From Marinobacter sediminum (GTDB lineage: Bacteria > Pseudomonadota > Gammaproteobacteria > Pseudomonadales > Oleiphilaceae): 64,000 nucleotides of DNA. Position numbers and translations under genes: made by a program. The stretch spans positions 2,294,001 to 2,358,000 of the forward strand of contig NZ_JAGTWY010000001.1 of assembly GCF_023657445.1 (NCBI RefSeq), read 5' to 3'. The notes beneath the pieces are model-generated. The model was not told where the DNA came from. It saw only the letters and a program-made list of their open reading frames with translations, and ran no database searches. Positions 37,239-46,167 of this stretch are shown one piece after another (the stretch's first letter is position 1; each line of letters opens with the position of its first letter).

Positions 37239-37397
37239 GGTGTAGCTCCTTGCTGCGTTATTTTTATCTTCCTTGAATACCGCTCGCGTCTTGTCGCAGA
37301 ATCAGCTGCGACCAATCAAGCTTATCAGGTTTCCTTGATTCCGCTAGTTTTAGCCATCAGGAGCGGATGGCGAAGCTGTCCCGGTCGTCCAAATGCA

Positions 37398-37853
37398 TCA
37401 AACCGGCAGTTCGATGATGTCACCCGCCACGCCGTCTTCGCTCACCTCCAGCCGCCCTACCGTGATCGGCAGCGTAAAGCGCCGGGGGCCGGCGCCACCG
37501 GGATTGAAATAAAGCACGTCGCCGATCCACTCGTTACGGGGTTTGTGGGAATGGCCGGCGATCACCACGCGGTAACGGCCTTGCGGATCGATATCGAGGG
37601 TTTTGACGTCGTGGAGCATGTAGAAAGCGTGGCCGAGGAATTCCAGATCCTGAACATCCGGAAGATTCGCAGCACGGCCTGTCTTGTCGATATTGCCGCG
37701 AATCGCAACCACCGGCGCGATCGCCTCCAGCGCGTCCAGAACCTCGTCCCGCCCGACGTCACCGGCGTGAAGGATCACGTCCGAGCCTTTCAATACGGCC
37801 AGGGCTTCGGGGCGCATTTTGCTGTGGGTGTCTGCGATAACGCCGATTTGCAT
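37398..37853 (-). CDS. YfcE-type metallophosphoesterase
   Basis: 151 residues. IGVIADTHS (Asp, His), LHAGDVG (Asp), RGNIDK (Asn), VVIAGHSHKP (His) and YFNPGG give the dinuclear metal site of the YfcE/MJ0936 group. It hydrolyses phosphodiesters; the natural substrate is unknown. It lies 3 bp after slyD on the same strand. A second 5' piece of this gene type is found at 39816. Confidence 0.9.
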   Translation of the reverse strand: MQIGVIADTHSKMRPEALAVLKGSDVILHAGDVGRDEVLDALEAIAPVVAIRGNIDKTGRAANLPDVQDLEFLGHAFYMLHDVKTLDIDPQGRYRVVIAGHSHKPRNEWIGDVLYFNPGGAGPRRFTLPITVGRLEVSEDGVAGDIIELPV

Positions 37854-37856
37854 GCT

Positions 37857-38336
37857 TCAGTGATGCCCACCCGGCCCATGCGCGTGGCCGTGCGCTATCT
37901 CTTCCGGATCGGCATCCCGTACTTCGATGATTTCGACATCGAAGGTCAGGGTTCTACCCGCCATCGGATGGTTGGTGTCGACATCGGCAAACTTGTGGCC
38001 GACCTTGGCGACGAGCACATGGCGCGGGCCCTTCTCGGTTTTCACCTGGGCGATCATGCCCGGCTTCCAGCGCTTGGCACCCATCAAATGCTTGATCGGC
38101 ACGCGCTGTATGGCATCGGGCTTGCGCGGACCGTAGGCTTTTTCCGGAGTGACGGTGACGCTGAACGTATCGCCGGCCTCGCGACCTTCCAGGGCTTCTT
38201 CCAGGCCCCGGATAACGCCGCCGTGCCCATGCAGGTAGGCGTTCGGCTCGCCGCCACGGGAGTTTTCAACTTCGCTGCCCTGCTCATCACGGACGCTGTA
38301 ATGAAACAAGACCACCTGATTCTTTTCGATTGGCAT
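37857..38336 (-). CDS. slyD: SlyD-like FKBP prolyl isomerase
   Basis: 159 residues. FKBP domain with an IF (chaperone) insert: VLFHYSVRDEQGSEVENSRG at the start, VIRGLEEALEGREAGD, EKAYGPRKPDAIQRVPIKHL and NHPMAGRTLTFDVEI. The tail HGHAHGPGGHH is the short His-rich, nickel-binding end, briefer than in E. coli SlyD (196 residues). Likely in one operon with the phosphoesterase gene (3 bp apart). Confidence 0.88.
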   Translation of the reverse strand: MPIEKNQVVLFHYSVRDEQGSEVENSRGGEPNAYLHGHGGVIRGLEEALEGREAGDTFSVTVTPEKAYGPRKPDAIQRVPIKHLMGAKRWKPGMIAQVKTEKGPRHVLVAKVGHKFADVDTNHPMAGRTLTFDVEIIEVRDADPEEIAHGHAHGPGGHH

Positions 38337-38400
38337 AGGGTTCTCTGGGACGGTTAATGGAACGCCATTGTAACCGGCTTCGGCGCTGACTTCAGGGAGG

Positions 38401-38441
38401 GAAAACCGGGGACTATCGCCCTGGCCTGTCTTTCAATACTG
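38401..38441 (+). repeat. Left-end fragment of the long composite repeat
   Basis: GAAAACCGGGGACTATCGCC then CTGGCCTGTCTT, matching the first ~35 bp of the composite element seen at 40977, 46309 and 57633. Confidence 0.55.
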
Positions 38442-38442
38442 A

Positions 38443-39714
38443 TTATTTCGCTGGCGTTTCCTTGATGTAAAGGTCGTGTTGCGGGAATGGGATGGTGATG
38501 CCTTCTTGCTTGAATCGGCGCCAGATCTCCAGATTGATGTCAGAGCTTACGCTACCGAAACCTGCTTGCGGGTCTGCGACCCAGACCCGAGCTTCCAGAT
38601 GAATGCCGTTGTCGCCGAACTGCGTTAACCGGCACACCGGCTCCGGCTCCGAAATCACCCGGGGGTGCTCCCGGGCGACCTCCAACATGATGGCCATGGC
38701 TCGCTCCACGTCATCACTGTAGCTTACCGAAACCGGGATCTTCAGGCGTACGTTGGGGTCCGAATAAGACCAGTTAATCACCTCAGTGGTAATAAGGTTT
38801 TCGTTGGGAATGAGCGTCTCCACGCCGTCGCGGTTGCGCACCACCACGTAGCGGGCATGCAATGCGACCACCCAGCCGAACTTCTCACCGACGCTGACCA
38901 CATCACCGGGGCGAATCGAGCGGTCGAACACAAGAATAAAACCACTGATGAAATTGCTGGCAATACGCTGCAGGCCGAAGCCAAGACCGACACCCAGGGC
39001 CCCGCCGAACACCGCGAGCGCCGTGAGATCAATACCAACCAGATTAAGAACGGACATTGCAGCAACGGTGATCAGCACCAGCTTGCTGACTTTGGAGAAA
39101 CCCACCGCCGCGCCGGGGCTCAGATACGGCAACTGGGACAGTCGCCGATCGATCATGCCCGAGAGCCATATGGCAACCACTAACACAAGGCCCATCAGCA
39201 GGAGTAGCTTGATGACCGCCAACAGGGATATGCGCAGGTCGCCCACGGAGATGGCCAGGCTATCCATGGCCTCAAGCAATCCGGGTAGCAAGCCCACGAG
39301 ATGCAGGCCCACCACCAGCCAGATGAGGGTACTGATTACATTTTCAGAAGCCTTGACCAAGGGGCCGCTTCGCATCCCCTTGCGCAACATATAAACCAGG
39401 GTGCGAATCAGGGCGAACGAGATCAGCAGCGGGACAGCCAGATCCAGCGCCCAGTGGGCCTGATTCAGCGCGGCGAGTGACGCGCGACCCAGCAGAACCA
39501 CCAGCAGCATCGAGACGGGAAAGGCAAGGCGCTGGATGGTGCGGTGCGTCAAATGTCGCATGCCCTGGGTATCGGCCGCGGTACGCCGGGCAATGAGATG
39601 ATGCAGATAGAACGCAGCCATCCCCGCAAACACCAGAACCGCGCCCTGCGGAATGACATCCTGCAAGCTTATTTCCTGCATGGCCACCAGCAAATCCTGC
39701 CAGCTTTCCAACAT
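38443..39714 (-). CDS. MscS-family mechanosensitive channel
   Basis: 423 residues from ATG 39714 (GGGAG upstream). Five or so membrane helices, then the pore helix and beta domain: GVGLGFGLQRIASNFISGFI is the glycine/alanine pore helix TM3 and FDRSIRPGDVVSVGEKFGWV the start of the beta domain; RNRDGVETLIPNENLITTEV continues it. A GALGVGLGFGLQ core is standard. It should release solutes upon hypo-osmotic shock. Confidence 0.9.
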   Translation of the reverse strand: MLESWQDLLVAMQEISLQDVIPQGAVLVFAGMAAFYLHHLIARRTAADTQGMRHLTHRTIQRLAFPVSMLLVVLLGRASLAALNQAHWALDLAVPLLISFALIRTLVYMLRKGMRSGPLVKASENVISTLIWLVVGLHLVGLLPGLLEAMDSLAISVGDLRISLLAVIKLLLLMGLVLVVAIWLSGMIDRRLSQLPYLSPGAAVGFSKVSKLVLITVAAMSVLNLVGIDLTALAVFGGALGVGLGFGLQRIASNFISGFILVFDRSIRPGDVVSVGEKFGWVVALHARYVVVRNRDGVETLIPNENLITTEVINWSYSDPNVRLKIPVSVSYSDDVERAMAIMLEVAREHPRVISEPEPVCRLTQFGDNGIHLEARVWVADPQAGFGSVSSDINLEIWRRFKQEGITIPFPQHDLYIKETPAK

Positions 39715-39790
39715 CGACAACTCCCGGGTAACGAGAATTCAGTAACTGGCCGCACTTGGCAGCATTCAGCCTCTGTACAGTATAGGATCC

Positions 39791-39815
39791 AAAAAATAAA
39801 TCTGTCCCGGTTTTC
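39791..39815 (+). repeat. Dispersed repeat copy abutting a gene fragment
   Basis: AAATAAATCTGTCCCGG core with TTTTC end. Directly after it (from 39816) begins a fragment of a phosphoesterase gene on the minus strand. Confidence 0.9.
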
Positions 39816-39863
39816 CGGGGCTTCGGGGCGAATCTTGCTGTGGGTGTCTGCGATGACATTCAT
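39816..39863 (-). pseudogene. 5' fragment of a YfcE-type phosphoesterase gene cut at a repeat
   Basis: Reading from ATG 39863: MNVIADTHSKIRPEAP, matching MQIGVIADTHSKMRPEAL of the intact gene at 37398-37853. Homology ends exactly where the repeat begins; only 16 codons remain. Confidence 0.8.
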
Positions 39864-39921
39864 CTGAGCGAAGCGGCGGTTGAAAGCCGTTCGTCTTACG
39901 CGACTTGTTTGAACGCCCAAT

Positions 39922-40959
39922 TCAACCGATGAACATCAACACCACACCAAGCCCATAGAGCACCATGATTGCCAGGCTCTCTGCACCGATTCGTCCGACA
40001 CCATAGCGTTGTCGGCGTATCAGACCCATGATCAGGATAGCCGACATCAACAGGGTCAGTGCGACCCAACGTTCCGAGTCGGCGGTCATCGTGTGGTAGA
40101 TCGAGCCGTCCCGGTAGGCGATGTCCGAGGCGGCCATGAAAAGCGTATCGAAGGCATTCCCGCCGATGATGCCAGCCACCGCGAGTGTCAGCGCGCCCCG
40201 CCTTACCGCGGCAACTGACGTCACCAGCTCCGGAATGGACGTACTGATCGCTGTCAGCAGAACACCGACGATTGTCTGACTCAACCCGGCTTCCGAGCTG
40301 ATGGTCGTGGCGGCGGGCTCCAGTACCAGACCGGCCGCCCCGAGCGTTGCCATAAGCACCGCGAATTCTATCCAGAGACGGCTCAACGATGACAACTGGC
40401 TCTTGCTATCCGGCTCGTCCTGCCAGGTATCACCGGTAATGAAGGGGCGCCACATGGGTTTCTTGCCGGCACTCTGGATGAGCCGGGTGCCGTAGAAATA
40501 GAAGCCAAGCAGTATCGGGGTAACGGGGTGTATGTTCCAGACGGTCACATCCGGCAAGTTCGGGGCCAACAGGATCAACGCCAGGAGCGCAATCAGCAGT
40601 CCGTTCTGCATCATGTTCGGAGCTGAGGCAGCCGCGTGCTCCAGGTTCGCACGACGGTAGACCATGTCGGCAATGGCCAGGAAAAAGGTCTGTACCGCGA
40701 TGCCCCCAAGGGCATTACTGACAGCCAGCTCCGGATGCCCCCGGTAGGCTGCAGTTACCGAGAGCACCGAACCACTCAGGGATGTCGCTGCCCCCAGAAG
40801 CACGGCTCCAGCCGTCGCCTCACCCAGCCCGGTCCGGTCGGCAAGCTGGTCGACCACGCGGGTGATGCGTGTCCCCGCGATAGCAATCACCAGGGCACAG
40901 ATACTGAAAACCACGATGCTCTGTAACAGCGTCCAGCTGTCCGGATCCGCTATCGACAC
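39922..40959 (-). CDS. CaCA-family cation antiporter
   Basis: 345 residues from GTG 40959 (GGGAGG upstream); the longer TTG frame begins inside a repeat. About 11 helices in two inverted halves with alpha-repeat sequences: GEATAGAVLLGAATSLSGSV and ISTSIPELVTSVAAVRRG (both with the acidic and Ser/Thr residues of sodium/calcium exchangers). GGIAVQTFF and GGNAFDTLF are the matching second halves. The first alpha repeat has SLSGSV where exchangers normally have a Glu (SLPE), so the ion specificity may differ. Confidence 0.85.
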   Translation of the reverse strand: MSIADPDSWTLLQSIVVFSICALVIAIAGTRITRVVDQLADRTGLGEATAGAVLLGAATSLSGSVLSVTAAYRGHPELAVSNALGGIAVQTFFLAIADMVYRRANLEHAAASAPNMMQNGLLIALLALILLAPNLPDVTVWNIHPVTPILLGFYFYGTRLIQSAGKKPMWRPFITGDTWQDEPDSKSQLSSLSRLWIEFAVLMATLGAAGLVLEPAATTISSEAGLSQTIVGVLLTAISTSIPELVTSVAAVRRGALTLAVAGIIGGNAFDTLFMAASDIAYRDGSIYHTMTADSERWVALTLLMSAILIMGLIRRQRYGVGRIGAESLAIMVLYGLGVVLMFIG

Positions 40960-40976
40960 CACCGCCCTCCCGTATA

Positions 40977-41140
40977 AAACCGGGCACAATCACCCTGGCC
41001 TGTATTGGCATCAGCTTCTCCTTGCTGTTGGAGCACAGAATCCGTTCTGTGCGCTGGCAGCCGATGTTAACCGAAGTACAGAGAGTGTTGGTAGTGACTC
41101 AAGCCAGAGTTGAGCCATCAAAGAAGCCGCGAGTCGGTTT
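40977..41140 (+). repeat. Composite MITE-like element, copy A
   Basis: Starts AAAACCGGGCACAATCACC, contains a perfect hairpin GCACAGAA-TCCG-TTCTGTGC (41033-41052), continues GTTGGTAGTGACTCAAGCC and ends in AAAGAAGCCGCGAG. In copy A the terminal CTGTCCCGG module is replaced by other sequence. Lies between the antiporter and the HD-domain gene. Confidence 0.75.
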
Positions 41141-41146
41141 CCGCCT

Positions 41147-41770
41147 CTAGGCTTCCCCAACGCCAGACCCTGCAATATCGACCGCGCTTTTCCCCATGGT
41201 TTGATCGCCCACGTATCTCGGGTCGAATGCTGGGCGGGTGAATATACGCCGCACCATTGGCTCAAAATATTCCAGTGGTTTCGTGGGGTAGTCCGGGTCG
41301 AATGAAGACTGATCCCACTTTTCACAGAAATCCACACAGGATTGATACCAGGGATGATCTTGCAAATAGTCACGCTCGTTGGGATTGCCACCCAGATGAT
41401 GGGCGTAATAATAGTTCTGAAACAACCCATGCTGGTTAATAACCCAGGTCACTTCCGGGCGAACATAGGGGCGCAGTATCGACGCGGCGTATTGCGAATG
41501 ATTATGGGGCGCTAAATCGTCGCCCAGGTCATGAATCAGCGCCGCGACAATCATCTCTTCGTCAGCACCATCGGCCTCTGCCCGGGTTGCTGATTGCAAT
41601 GAATGCTCCAGGCGCGACACCAGATACCCGGAAAGCGTGTTTTCGAGGTTTTTCAGTGCCTGTAGGATTCTGTCCGGCAGCCCTTTGGCGTACTCCTCTT
41701 CATGCCTGGCAAGAAACAGGTACTCTTCTTTTGTACCCTCTTTCATCTGACGAAACTGAACGGTCTGCAT
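41147..41770 (-). CDS. tmpB: HD-domain oxygenase, TmpB/PhnZ-like
   Basis: 207 residues with the PhnZ-type HD layout: EHSLQSATRAEADGAD (His56), AALIHDLGDD (His80, Asp81), APHNHSQYA (His89/91), WVINQHGLFQ (His114) and FCEKWDQSSFD (Asp153). Tyr and Glu residues upstream (EEYAKG) fit the substrate-lid site. TmpB uses a mixed-valence di-iron centre and O2 to cleave the C-P bond of hydroxy-trimethylaminoethylphosphonate, releasing glycine betaine and phosphate. It follows the TmpA-like gene by ten bases, the same pairing as in Leisingera. The substrate is inferred from the pairing. Confidence 0.72.
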   Translation of the reverse strand: MQTVQFRQMKEGTKEEYLFLARHEEEYAKGLPDRILQALKNLENTLSGYLVSRLEHSLQSATRAEADGADEEMIVAALIHDLGDDLAPHNHSQYAASILRPYVRPEVTWVINQHGLFQNYYYAHHLGGNPNERDYLQDHPWYQSCVDFCEKWDQSSFDPDYPTKPLEYFEPMVRRIFTRPAFDPRYVGDQTMGKSAVDIAGSGVGEA

Positions 41771-41780
41771 GTCTAACCTC

Positions 41781-42908
41781 TTACTGCTGGCTGTTTAATT
41801 TGCGCTTTAGTGCCTTGTAACGGCCTCTGGGCGAATCAACGTCAATGTAGGCGCCTTGCAGATGTCGCAGCCCCTCATTGGGATCAAACCCGGTTCTGCC
41901 ATGCAGCACCCGAGTATTGTGAAACATCTGCAGCTGACCGGGCTCCAGCCGGAAGCGCCATTGATACTCTGGCGAACACAGCAGCTGGCCCAGGCGCTGG
42001 CGTGCCCGGTGAAAAGTCACCAAATCGTCGGGACTCAGCAGCGGCAAAGAGTCCAGCCTGGGACTATAGGCGATGCCGGTCACTCGGCCGTTGGCATCGG
42101 ATTCAATAATGGTGCGGCGCTCTATCAGGTCGACGTCAGTGTCGAAATGACGAAAACGCACCGGCACCTCGCTGAGCAATTGGTAGCCCTCCGGCTGCTC
42201 CTGCTTTAATTGCCTGAGTACCGACAGGCTATCGACCAGGGTCGATAGCCCCTGGGTGGTTTGGTTTTCCAGACAGTGCAGCAACTGGATGCCCGGCATG
42301 GGATCGCGGTAGGGGTTGTCGGTGTGTGGCCCCAGAGGCACCGAACGATAGGCCAGATCATTGGATTTCGGCCTTGAGAATACTTCAAAGTATTTGCCGA
42401 AATTGGTTTCCCTGAGGTGGCCAAAAATCTCCGCCACATCCATGATGGCGTCCCGTTCCTGTGGCACATTGTTAATGATCAGCACGCCATAGGTGAGAAA
42501 AGTCTCGATTGCCTTGATGACCCCCTCGTCGGTTTGCAGCGACGCCAAATCCACATGAAACAGTGATTTATCAATATCACTCTTCCACGGCACGTCTGCG
42601 GGATCACCGTCCAGCAAATCAAAGTCACCGTCAAATTCGCTGAGCTTGTAGTCGCCGCTGTACCCATCGCTGAACGACAAGTGAGCCAGGTTTTCTTTTT
42701 TCTTTTCCACGCGCACCAGAGCTACATCCTCATCCAACTGATGCGGGTCAAAGAAACGCTGCCGGGTAACCGGATCCAGGCTCTCCGCGTCCTGGCAACG
42801 CTCCCGTAACCACAGCGCGGGAAGCGCAAACTCCTTCCCATCGATCGACGCCAGTACCTGTGCCTGGTGTTCATCAATTCGGTATTCCACGGTTCGTGTA
42901 TCTTGCAT
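41781..42908 (-). CDS. tmpA: TauD/TfdA dioxygenase, TmpA/gamma-butyrobetaine-hydroxylase-like
   Basis: 375 residues. The 2-oxoglutarate/iron site is H195-x-D197 (PLGPHTDNPY) with distal His336 (NTRVLHGRTGF). An N-terminal domain (1-110) corresponds to the zinc domain of gamma-butyrobetaine hydroxylase, but the region LRERCQDAES keeps only one of the clustered cysteines, so zinc is probably not held. In the TmpAB pathway this enzyme hydroxylates trimethylaminoethylphosphonate at C1. First gene of the pair; a LysR gene is divergent, 91 bp away. Confidence 0.72.
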   Translation of the reverse strand: MQDTRTVEYRIDEHQAQVLASIDGKEFALPALWLRERCQDAESLDPVTRQRFFDPHQLDEDVALVRVEKKKENLAHLSFSDGYSGDYKLSEFDGDFDLLDGDPADVPWKSDIDKSLFHVDLASLQTDEGVIKAIETFLTYGVLIINNVPQERDAIMDVAEIFGHLRETNFGKYFEVFSRPKSNDLAYRSVPLGPHTDNPYRDPMPGIQLLHCLENQTTQGLSTLVDSLSVLRQLKQEQPEGYQLLSEVPVRFRHFDTDVDLIERRTIIESDANGRVTGIAYSPRLDSLPLLSPDDLVTFHRARQRLGQLLCSPEYQWRFRLEPGQLQMFHNTRVLHGRTGFDPNEGLRHLQGAYIDVDSPRGRYKALKRKLNSQQ

Positions 42909-42999
42909 TGTTCGCCCCCCAAAAATCAGGCGGCGAGTATCAATAAGATGCGCTGTGTTTTACAGTGGCAAACACTTAACTAAACCATGCATATTTGTT

Positions 43000-43908
43000 A
43001 TGAAGCAGCGCAATGAAACACCAACACTACACAGCCTGATTGCTTTTGAAGCAGCCATCAGACATGGCTCGATGACGCACGCGGCGGAAGAACTGTCCAT
43101 CAGTCAACCGCTTATTTCACAGCGAATAAGAGCGCTGGAAGACGTGGTGGGCGGCATTTTAATCAATCGAGAACAGAAGCCGATTGCGCCAACCATGGCA
43201 GGCTCGCGGTACTATAATGAAATAAAGGGGTCATTATCGACTATTCTGCGAGCAACTGAGTCTGCCAGGAGCGACTTTCAGGAATCCCAAATCAAGATAT
43301 CCATCAATGCCTATTTTGGATTTGCATTCCATTGGCTGATGCCCCGATTGCAGCGTTTGCAACAAGCCTTTCCCGAGTATCTGTTCGAGATACAGCCCAC
43401 CAACAGCCTGTCGGATCTGGTCAGTTCTCAGGCCGATATCAGCTTTCACTATTCTCATCACGTCGGCAGGTACGAATTTGAACAACTGATTATTGAAGAA
43501 GAGGTGTTTCCCGTGTGCTCGCCTGCGTTGGCAGACAAACTGGGGTTAACACCGGGGCAGCAGCTTAGTGATCTGAGAGACATGCCCCTATTGCACAAGG
43601 ACGTCGATGATCCGAGGTGGCCAAACTGGAAAAGCTGGTCCAGGGTGTTGAGCGTTCAACCCTCTGACTTCCCTATTTCATTTCGCTACAACAACTACCC
43701 ACTGATTGTGGAGGCAGCTATTGCAGGCCAGGGGCTGTGCCTGGGGTGGAAGGGGTTAATTACCCAATTCATTGAAGAGGGCAAGCTGATCGCGCTGGGC
43801 CCAAAACTAACGTCGTCTGAGCGTGGTTACATGATTTGTTCCAACTACCGCTCAACCTTTGCCGTGGGTAACGTGATTGAGTGGCTGCTAAACGAAGCTA
43901 AAGCTTAA
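43000..43908 (+). CDS. LysR-family regulator divergent from tmpAB-like genes
   Basis: 302 residues from ATG 43000. N-terminal winged helix (LHSLIAFEAAIRHGSMTHAA; SISQPLISQRIRALE) and a C-terminal effector domain (KISINAYFGFAFHWLMPRLQ onward). Divergent position 91 bp from the dioxygenase gene is the classical LysR layout, so it likely activates those genes in response to the phosphonate or a breakdown product. Confidence 0.88.
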   Translation: MKQRNETPTLHSLIAFEAAIRHGSMTHAAEELSISQPLISQRIRALEDVVGGILINREQKPIAPTMAGSRYYNEIKGSLSTILRATESARSDFQESQIKISINAYFGFAFHWLMPRLQRLQQAFPEYLFEIQPTNSLSDLVSSQADISFHYSHHVGRYEFEQLIIEEEVFPVCSPALADKLGLTPGQQLSDLRDMPLLHKDVDDPRWPNWKSWSRVLSVQPSDFPISFRYNNYPLIVEAAIAGQGLCLGWKGLITQFIEEGKLIALGPKLTSSERGYMICSNYRSTFAVGNVIEWLLNEAKA

Positions 43909-43967
43909 CGGTGGGGGCACAGTTTCATAACGGTTTCTCATTGCCAAAACGTCGGCCATTGTTCAAA

Positions 43968-44351
43968 TCAGATCCTCCGCAAAGCATCATCAAGGTCCAA
44001 CTTGTGAAACGTTTGACGCAACGTGTCGCTGGCCAGTCGCGCCTCCCATTGCCTGCGCTGTTCCAGTACCGAGTCGTCGGCAGGCAGGGAGTCGAGAACG
44101 GACAATGCATAATCGCGGAGCAGTTCACTCCGGCACTCGATGACAAGATCGGACGACGCCGCAGTACCGGACCCGGAGTAAGCAAAGCAGCGCTGGACAT
44201 TGCGCCTGGCGCTTTCCCGTTCAACCGGTGAGATCGCAACCTCCCGCGCGTCAGTGTCGGGAACCAGTAAAACGTTCACGCCCCGCCCGGTAATGGCCTC
44301 GCCATCCTGGGTGATTTTGAAATCGGTGCCTCGGAGGCTGCTGCTGTGCAT
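43968..44351 (-). pseudogene. Internally deleted copy of the gene at 53721-54383
   Basis: 127 codons: MHSSSLRGTDFKITQDGEAI joins directly to TGRGVNVLLVPDTDAREVAI. The intact 220-residue copy has 93 extra codons between these. The flanking sequence AATGGCCTCG occurs at both deletion edges in the intact copy (54045 and 54324), so 279 bp were lost in frame by short-repeat recombination. The reading frame stays open; it may still be made, but much of the protein is missing. Confidence 0.8.
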
Positions 44352-44371
44352 GGTTATGTCGAACGCTTTCA

Positions 44372-44395
44372 GAAAATAGGCCTGTCCCGATTTTG
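44372..44395 (+). repeat. Dispersed repeat copy in the duplicated block
   Basis: GAAAATAGGCCTGTCCCGAT with TTTGAG end; identical copy at 54404. Confidence 0.75.
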
Positions 44396-44429
44396 AGCGG
44401 TCACGACCTGCCAGTCAAAACCATAACAA

Positions 44430-44484
44430 CAAGCCAGAGTTGAGCCATCAAAGAAGCGGCGAGATAAATCTGTCCCGGGTTTCC
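44430..44484 (+). repeat. Right part of the composite element
   Basis: AAGCCAGAGTTGAGCCATCA, AAGAAGCGGCGAG and then the AAATCTGTCCCGG core, as at 54462-54516. 44352-44635 has no gene apart from these repeats and the leader of the small protein. Confidence 0.7.
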
Positions 44485-44635
44485 GTTACAGCTTACCAGG
44501 GGTGATCGCTTACCAGCAGTCTGCCCCGACGCGAGCCTCGTAGTAACATGTAGGTGCGTGAAAGTCTCGCACGAACAGCACTTACATTAATGTTTGATAG
44601 CTCAGTCGGAAGGAATGCAAAAGAAGGGTCGTCTT

Positions 44636-44803
44636 ATGAAATACGAACACGCAATTGTAAAATTTGAAGGAGACGTTGGCATCCTACTCTGCAACGGCTG
44701 CGGCATCTTTATCGCAGAGGGCCACAAACACGAGGACCGTGAGCACTACTGTACGATGTGCATGAGTGGCAATTGCAAAGCAAAATTCAAAAAAGGGAAC
44801 TAA
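44636..44803 (+). CDS. Small zinc-ribbon-like protein, copy 1
   Basis: 55 residues from ATG 44636. KFEGDVGILLCNGCGIFIAE, then HYCTMCMSGNCKAKF: CxxC and CxxC(x4)C arrangement suggests a small zinc ribbon. Nearly the same as the protein at 54725-54892 (about 49 of 55 residues), and its last 13 codons recur at 52292. No family recognised. It belongs to a duplicated block with the truncated gene on the opposite strand. Confidence 0.7.
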   Translation: MKYEHAIVKFEGDVGILLCNGCGIFIAEGHKHEDREHYCTMCMSGNCKAKFKKGN

Positions 44804-44814
44804 ATCAAGCATCA

Positions 44815-46167
44815 TTAAAACCGCCAGTTACCCTGGACGCCAATAATGTTCACATTGGCCTTGAACTGACCCGCAAGCTGATTGCCCTGTTGAACGGAGT
44901 CAATCCGGGTATCGTCGATGAAAAGGTGCGCGTACCCGACATCCACCGAGGCGTCCGGCGAGAAAGCGAAGTTAAAGCCCGTGCTCACCCAGACGCGATC
45001 TGCATCCGGTATCCGGGGTGACACATACTGCTTGTCCGTTTGAGGTGCCTCATCAACCGCAACGCCGAAACGCCATGTCCAGGCATTATCCGGAGTGAAG
45101 CTCGCTCCGACGGCGTAGCGCATGGTGTCGTCGTAGTTGAGGTCCAGCGTTGTCACGGACACGCCGTTGCTGATGTTGACGATATTGACTTCTTGTATGG
45201 TGCTCCATTCGGTCCAAGCCACATCGCCATGGAGCTGCCAATGCTCGTTGAGCTGGTGTGATGCGCTCAGTGTAATGGTGTCCGGTAGCTCGACATCGGC
45301 TTCGACACTGCCACCCAATACCTGAAGTGTGCCGCTACAGAACGGGTCTGCGGCGCAGCTTGAAGACGGGGTGAAACTGGCATCACCTTCCAGGGTAAAG
45401 TTCGCGCCCTGGCGCCAGGTCAGTCCAATGCGTGTTTGTGGAAGCGGCAGCCAATGGATGCTCAGATCAGCAACGATGTCGCTGTCATTACCCTCGACCT
45501 TGGCACTGCTGTCCGACGCCTGATTGCCCGACCCACCATGTAGGCCCATGCAGTAGGCACCGGAACCGCCAGCGGCAATGCAGGTGTTGAAGGAGTCAAC
45601 CTGATTCCGGAGTGTGGTTTCCGCGCGCTGATAACTCAGGCCGAACCCTAGCGACAGCTGGTCGTTGACGGCGTACGCCAGTGTGGGGTTGATGCTGATG
45701 ACCGAAAGCTCGCTTTCGGTTGCATGGTATCGGCCAACCCAGTCGGAGTCATAGTCGCTGGCCAGGCCATAGGGGGCGTTAATGCCTAAACCAAACCACC
45801 AGCGCTCAGCCAATGGCTGCACGTAGTAGAAATTCGGCACAAATCCCGGCTTGTCTGTCTTGCCGTCCTTGCCCGGCAACGGGCCACCCGTCGCCGCAGT
45901 AGAGCCAGTGTTGGTGAATTTGGACTCGACCAGTATCAAGTGTCCCGCCGCCGAGATCTGGCGACCGTCGAGCCGGGCCATGCCCGCAGGGTTGAAGAAA
46001 ACGGTGCTAGCATCGTCAGCGATAGAGGCTGTTCCCGCGAAGGCAGTGCCCAGTCGGGCGGGACTTTGCTCGAGAATCTGGAAAGAGGCTGCGTTTAAGG
46101 CCGTGGGTGCAAGCCCGACTGCACCAACAGCAATGAATGCGGCGGCAGATTTGAAGGATGTGTTCAT
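44815..46167 (-). CDS. FadL-family outer-membrane transporter
   Basis: 450 residues from ATG 46167 (AGGGAGAG upstream); the longer frame is not used. Signal peptide MNTSFKSAAAFIAVGAVGLA...LNA. ASFQILEQSPARLGTAFAGT and ADDASTVFFNPAGMARLDGR are the FadL hallmark (NPA hatch motif). Then a 14-strand barrel ending in GVQGNWRF with terminal Phe. A cysteine pair in the extracellular loop (CIAAGGSGAYC) and another (CAADPFC) may form disulfides. It passes long-chain fatty acids or other hydrophobic compounds. Confidence 0.92.
   Translation of the reverse strand: MNTSFKSAAAFIAVGAVGLAPTALNAASFQILEQSPARLGTAFAGTASIADDASTVFFNPAGMARLDGRQISAAGHLILVESKFTNTGSTAATGGPLPGKDGKTDKPGFVPNFYYVQPLAERWWFGLGINAPYGLASDYDSDWVGRYHATESELSVISINPTLAYAVNDQLSLGFGLSYQRAETTLRNQVDSFNTCIAAGGSGAYCMGLHGGSGNQASDSSAKVEGNDSDIVADLSIHWLPLPQTRIGLTWRQGANFTLEGDASFTPSSSCAADPFCSGTLQVLGGSVEADVELPDTITLSASHQLNEHWQLHGDVAWTEWSTIQEVNIVNISNGVSVTTLDLNYDDTMRYAVGASFTPDNAWTWRFGVAVDEAPQTDKQYVSPRIPDADRVWVSTGFNFAFSPDASVDVGYAHLFIDDTRIDSVQQGNQLAGQFKANVNIIGVQGNWRF

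Noticed and set aside
37335..38357. 340-residue plus-strand frame opposite the phosphoesterase and slyD genes
   Set aside because: Spans two well-recognised genes on the other strand; its composition is typical of an antisense shadow.
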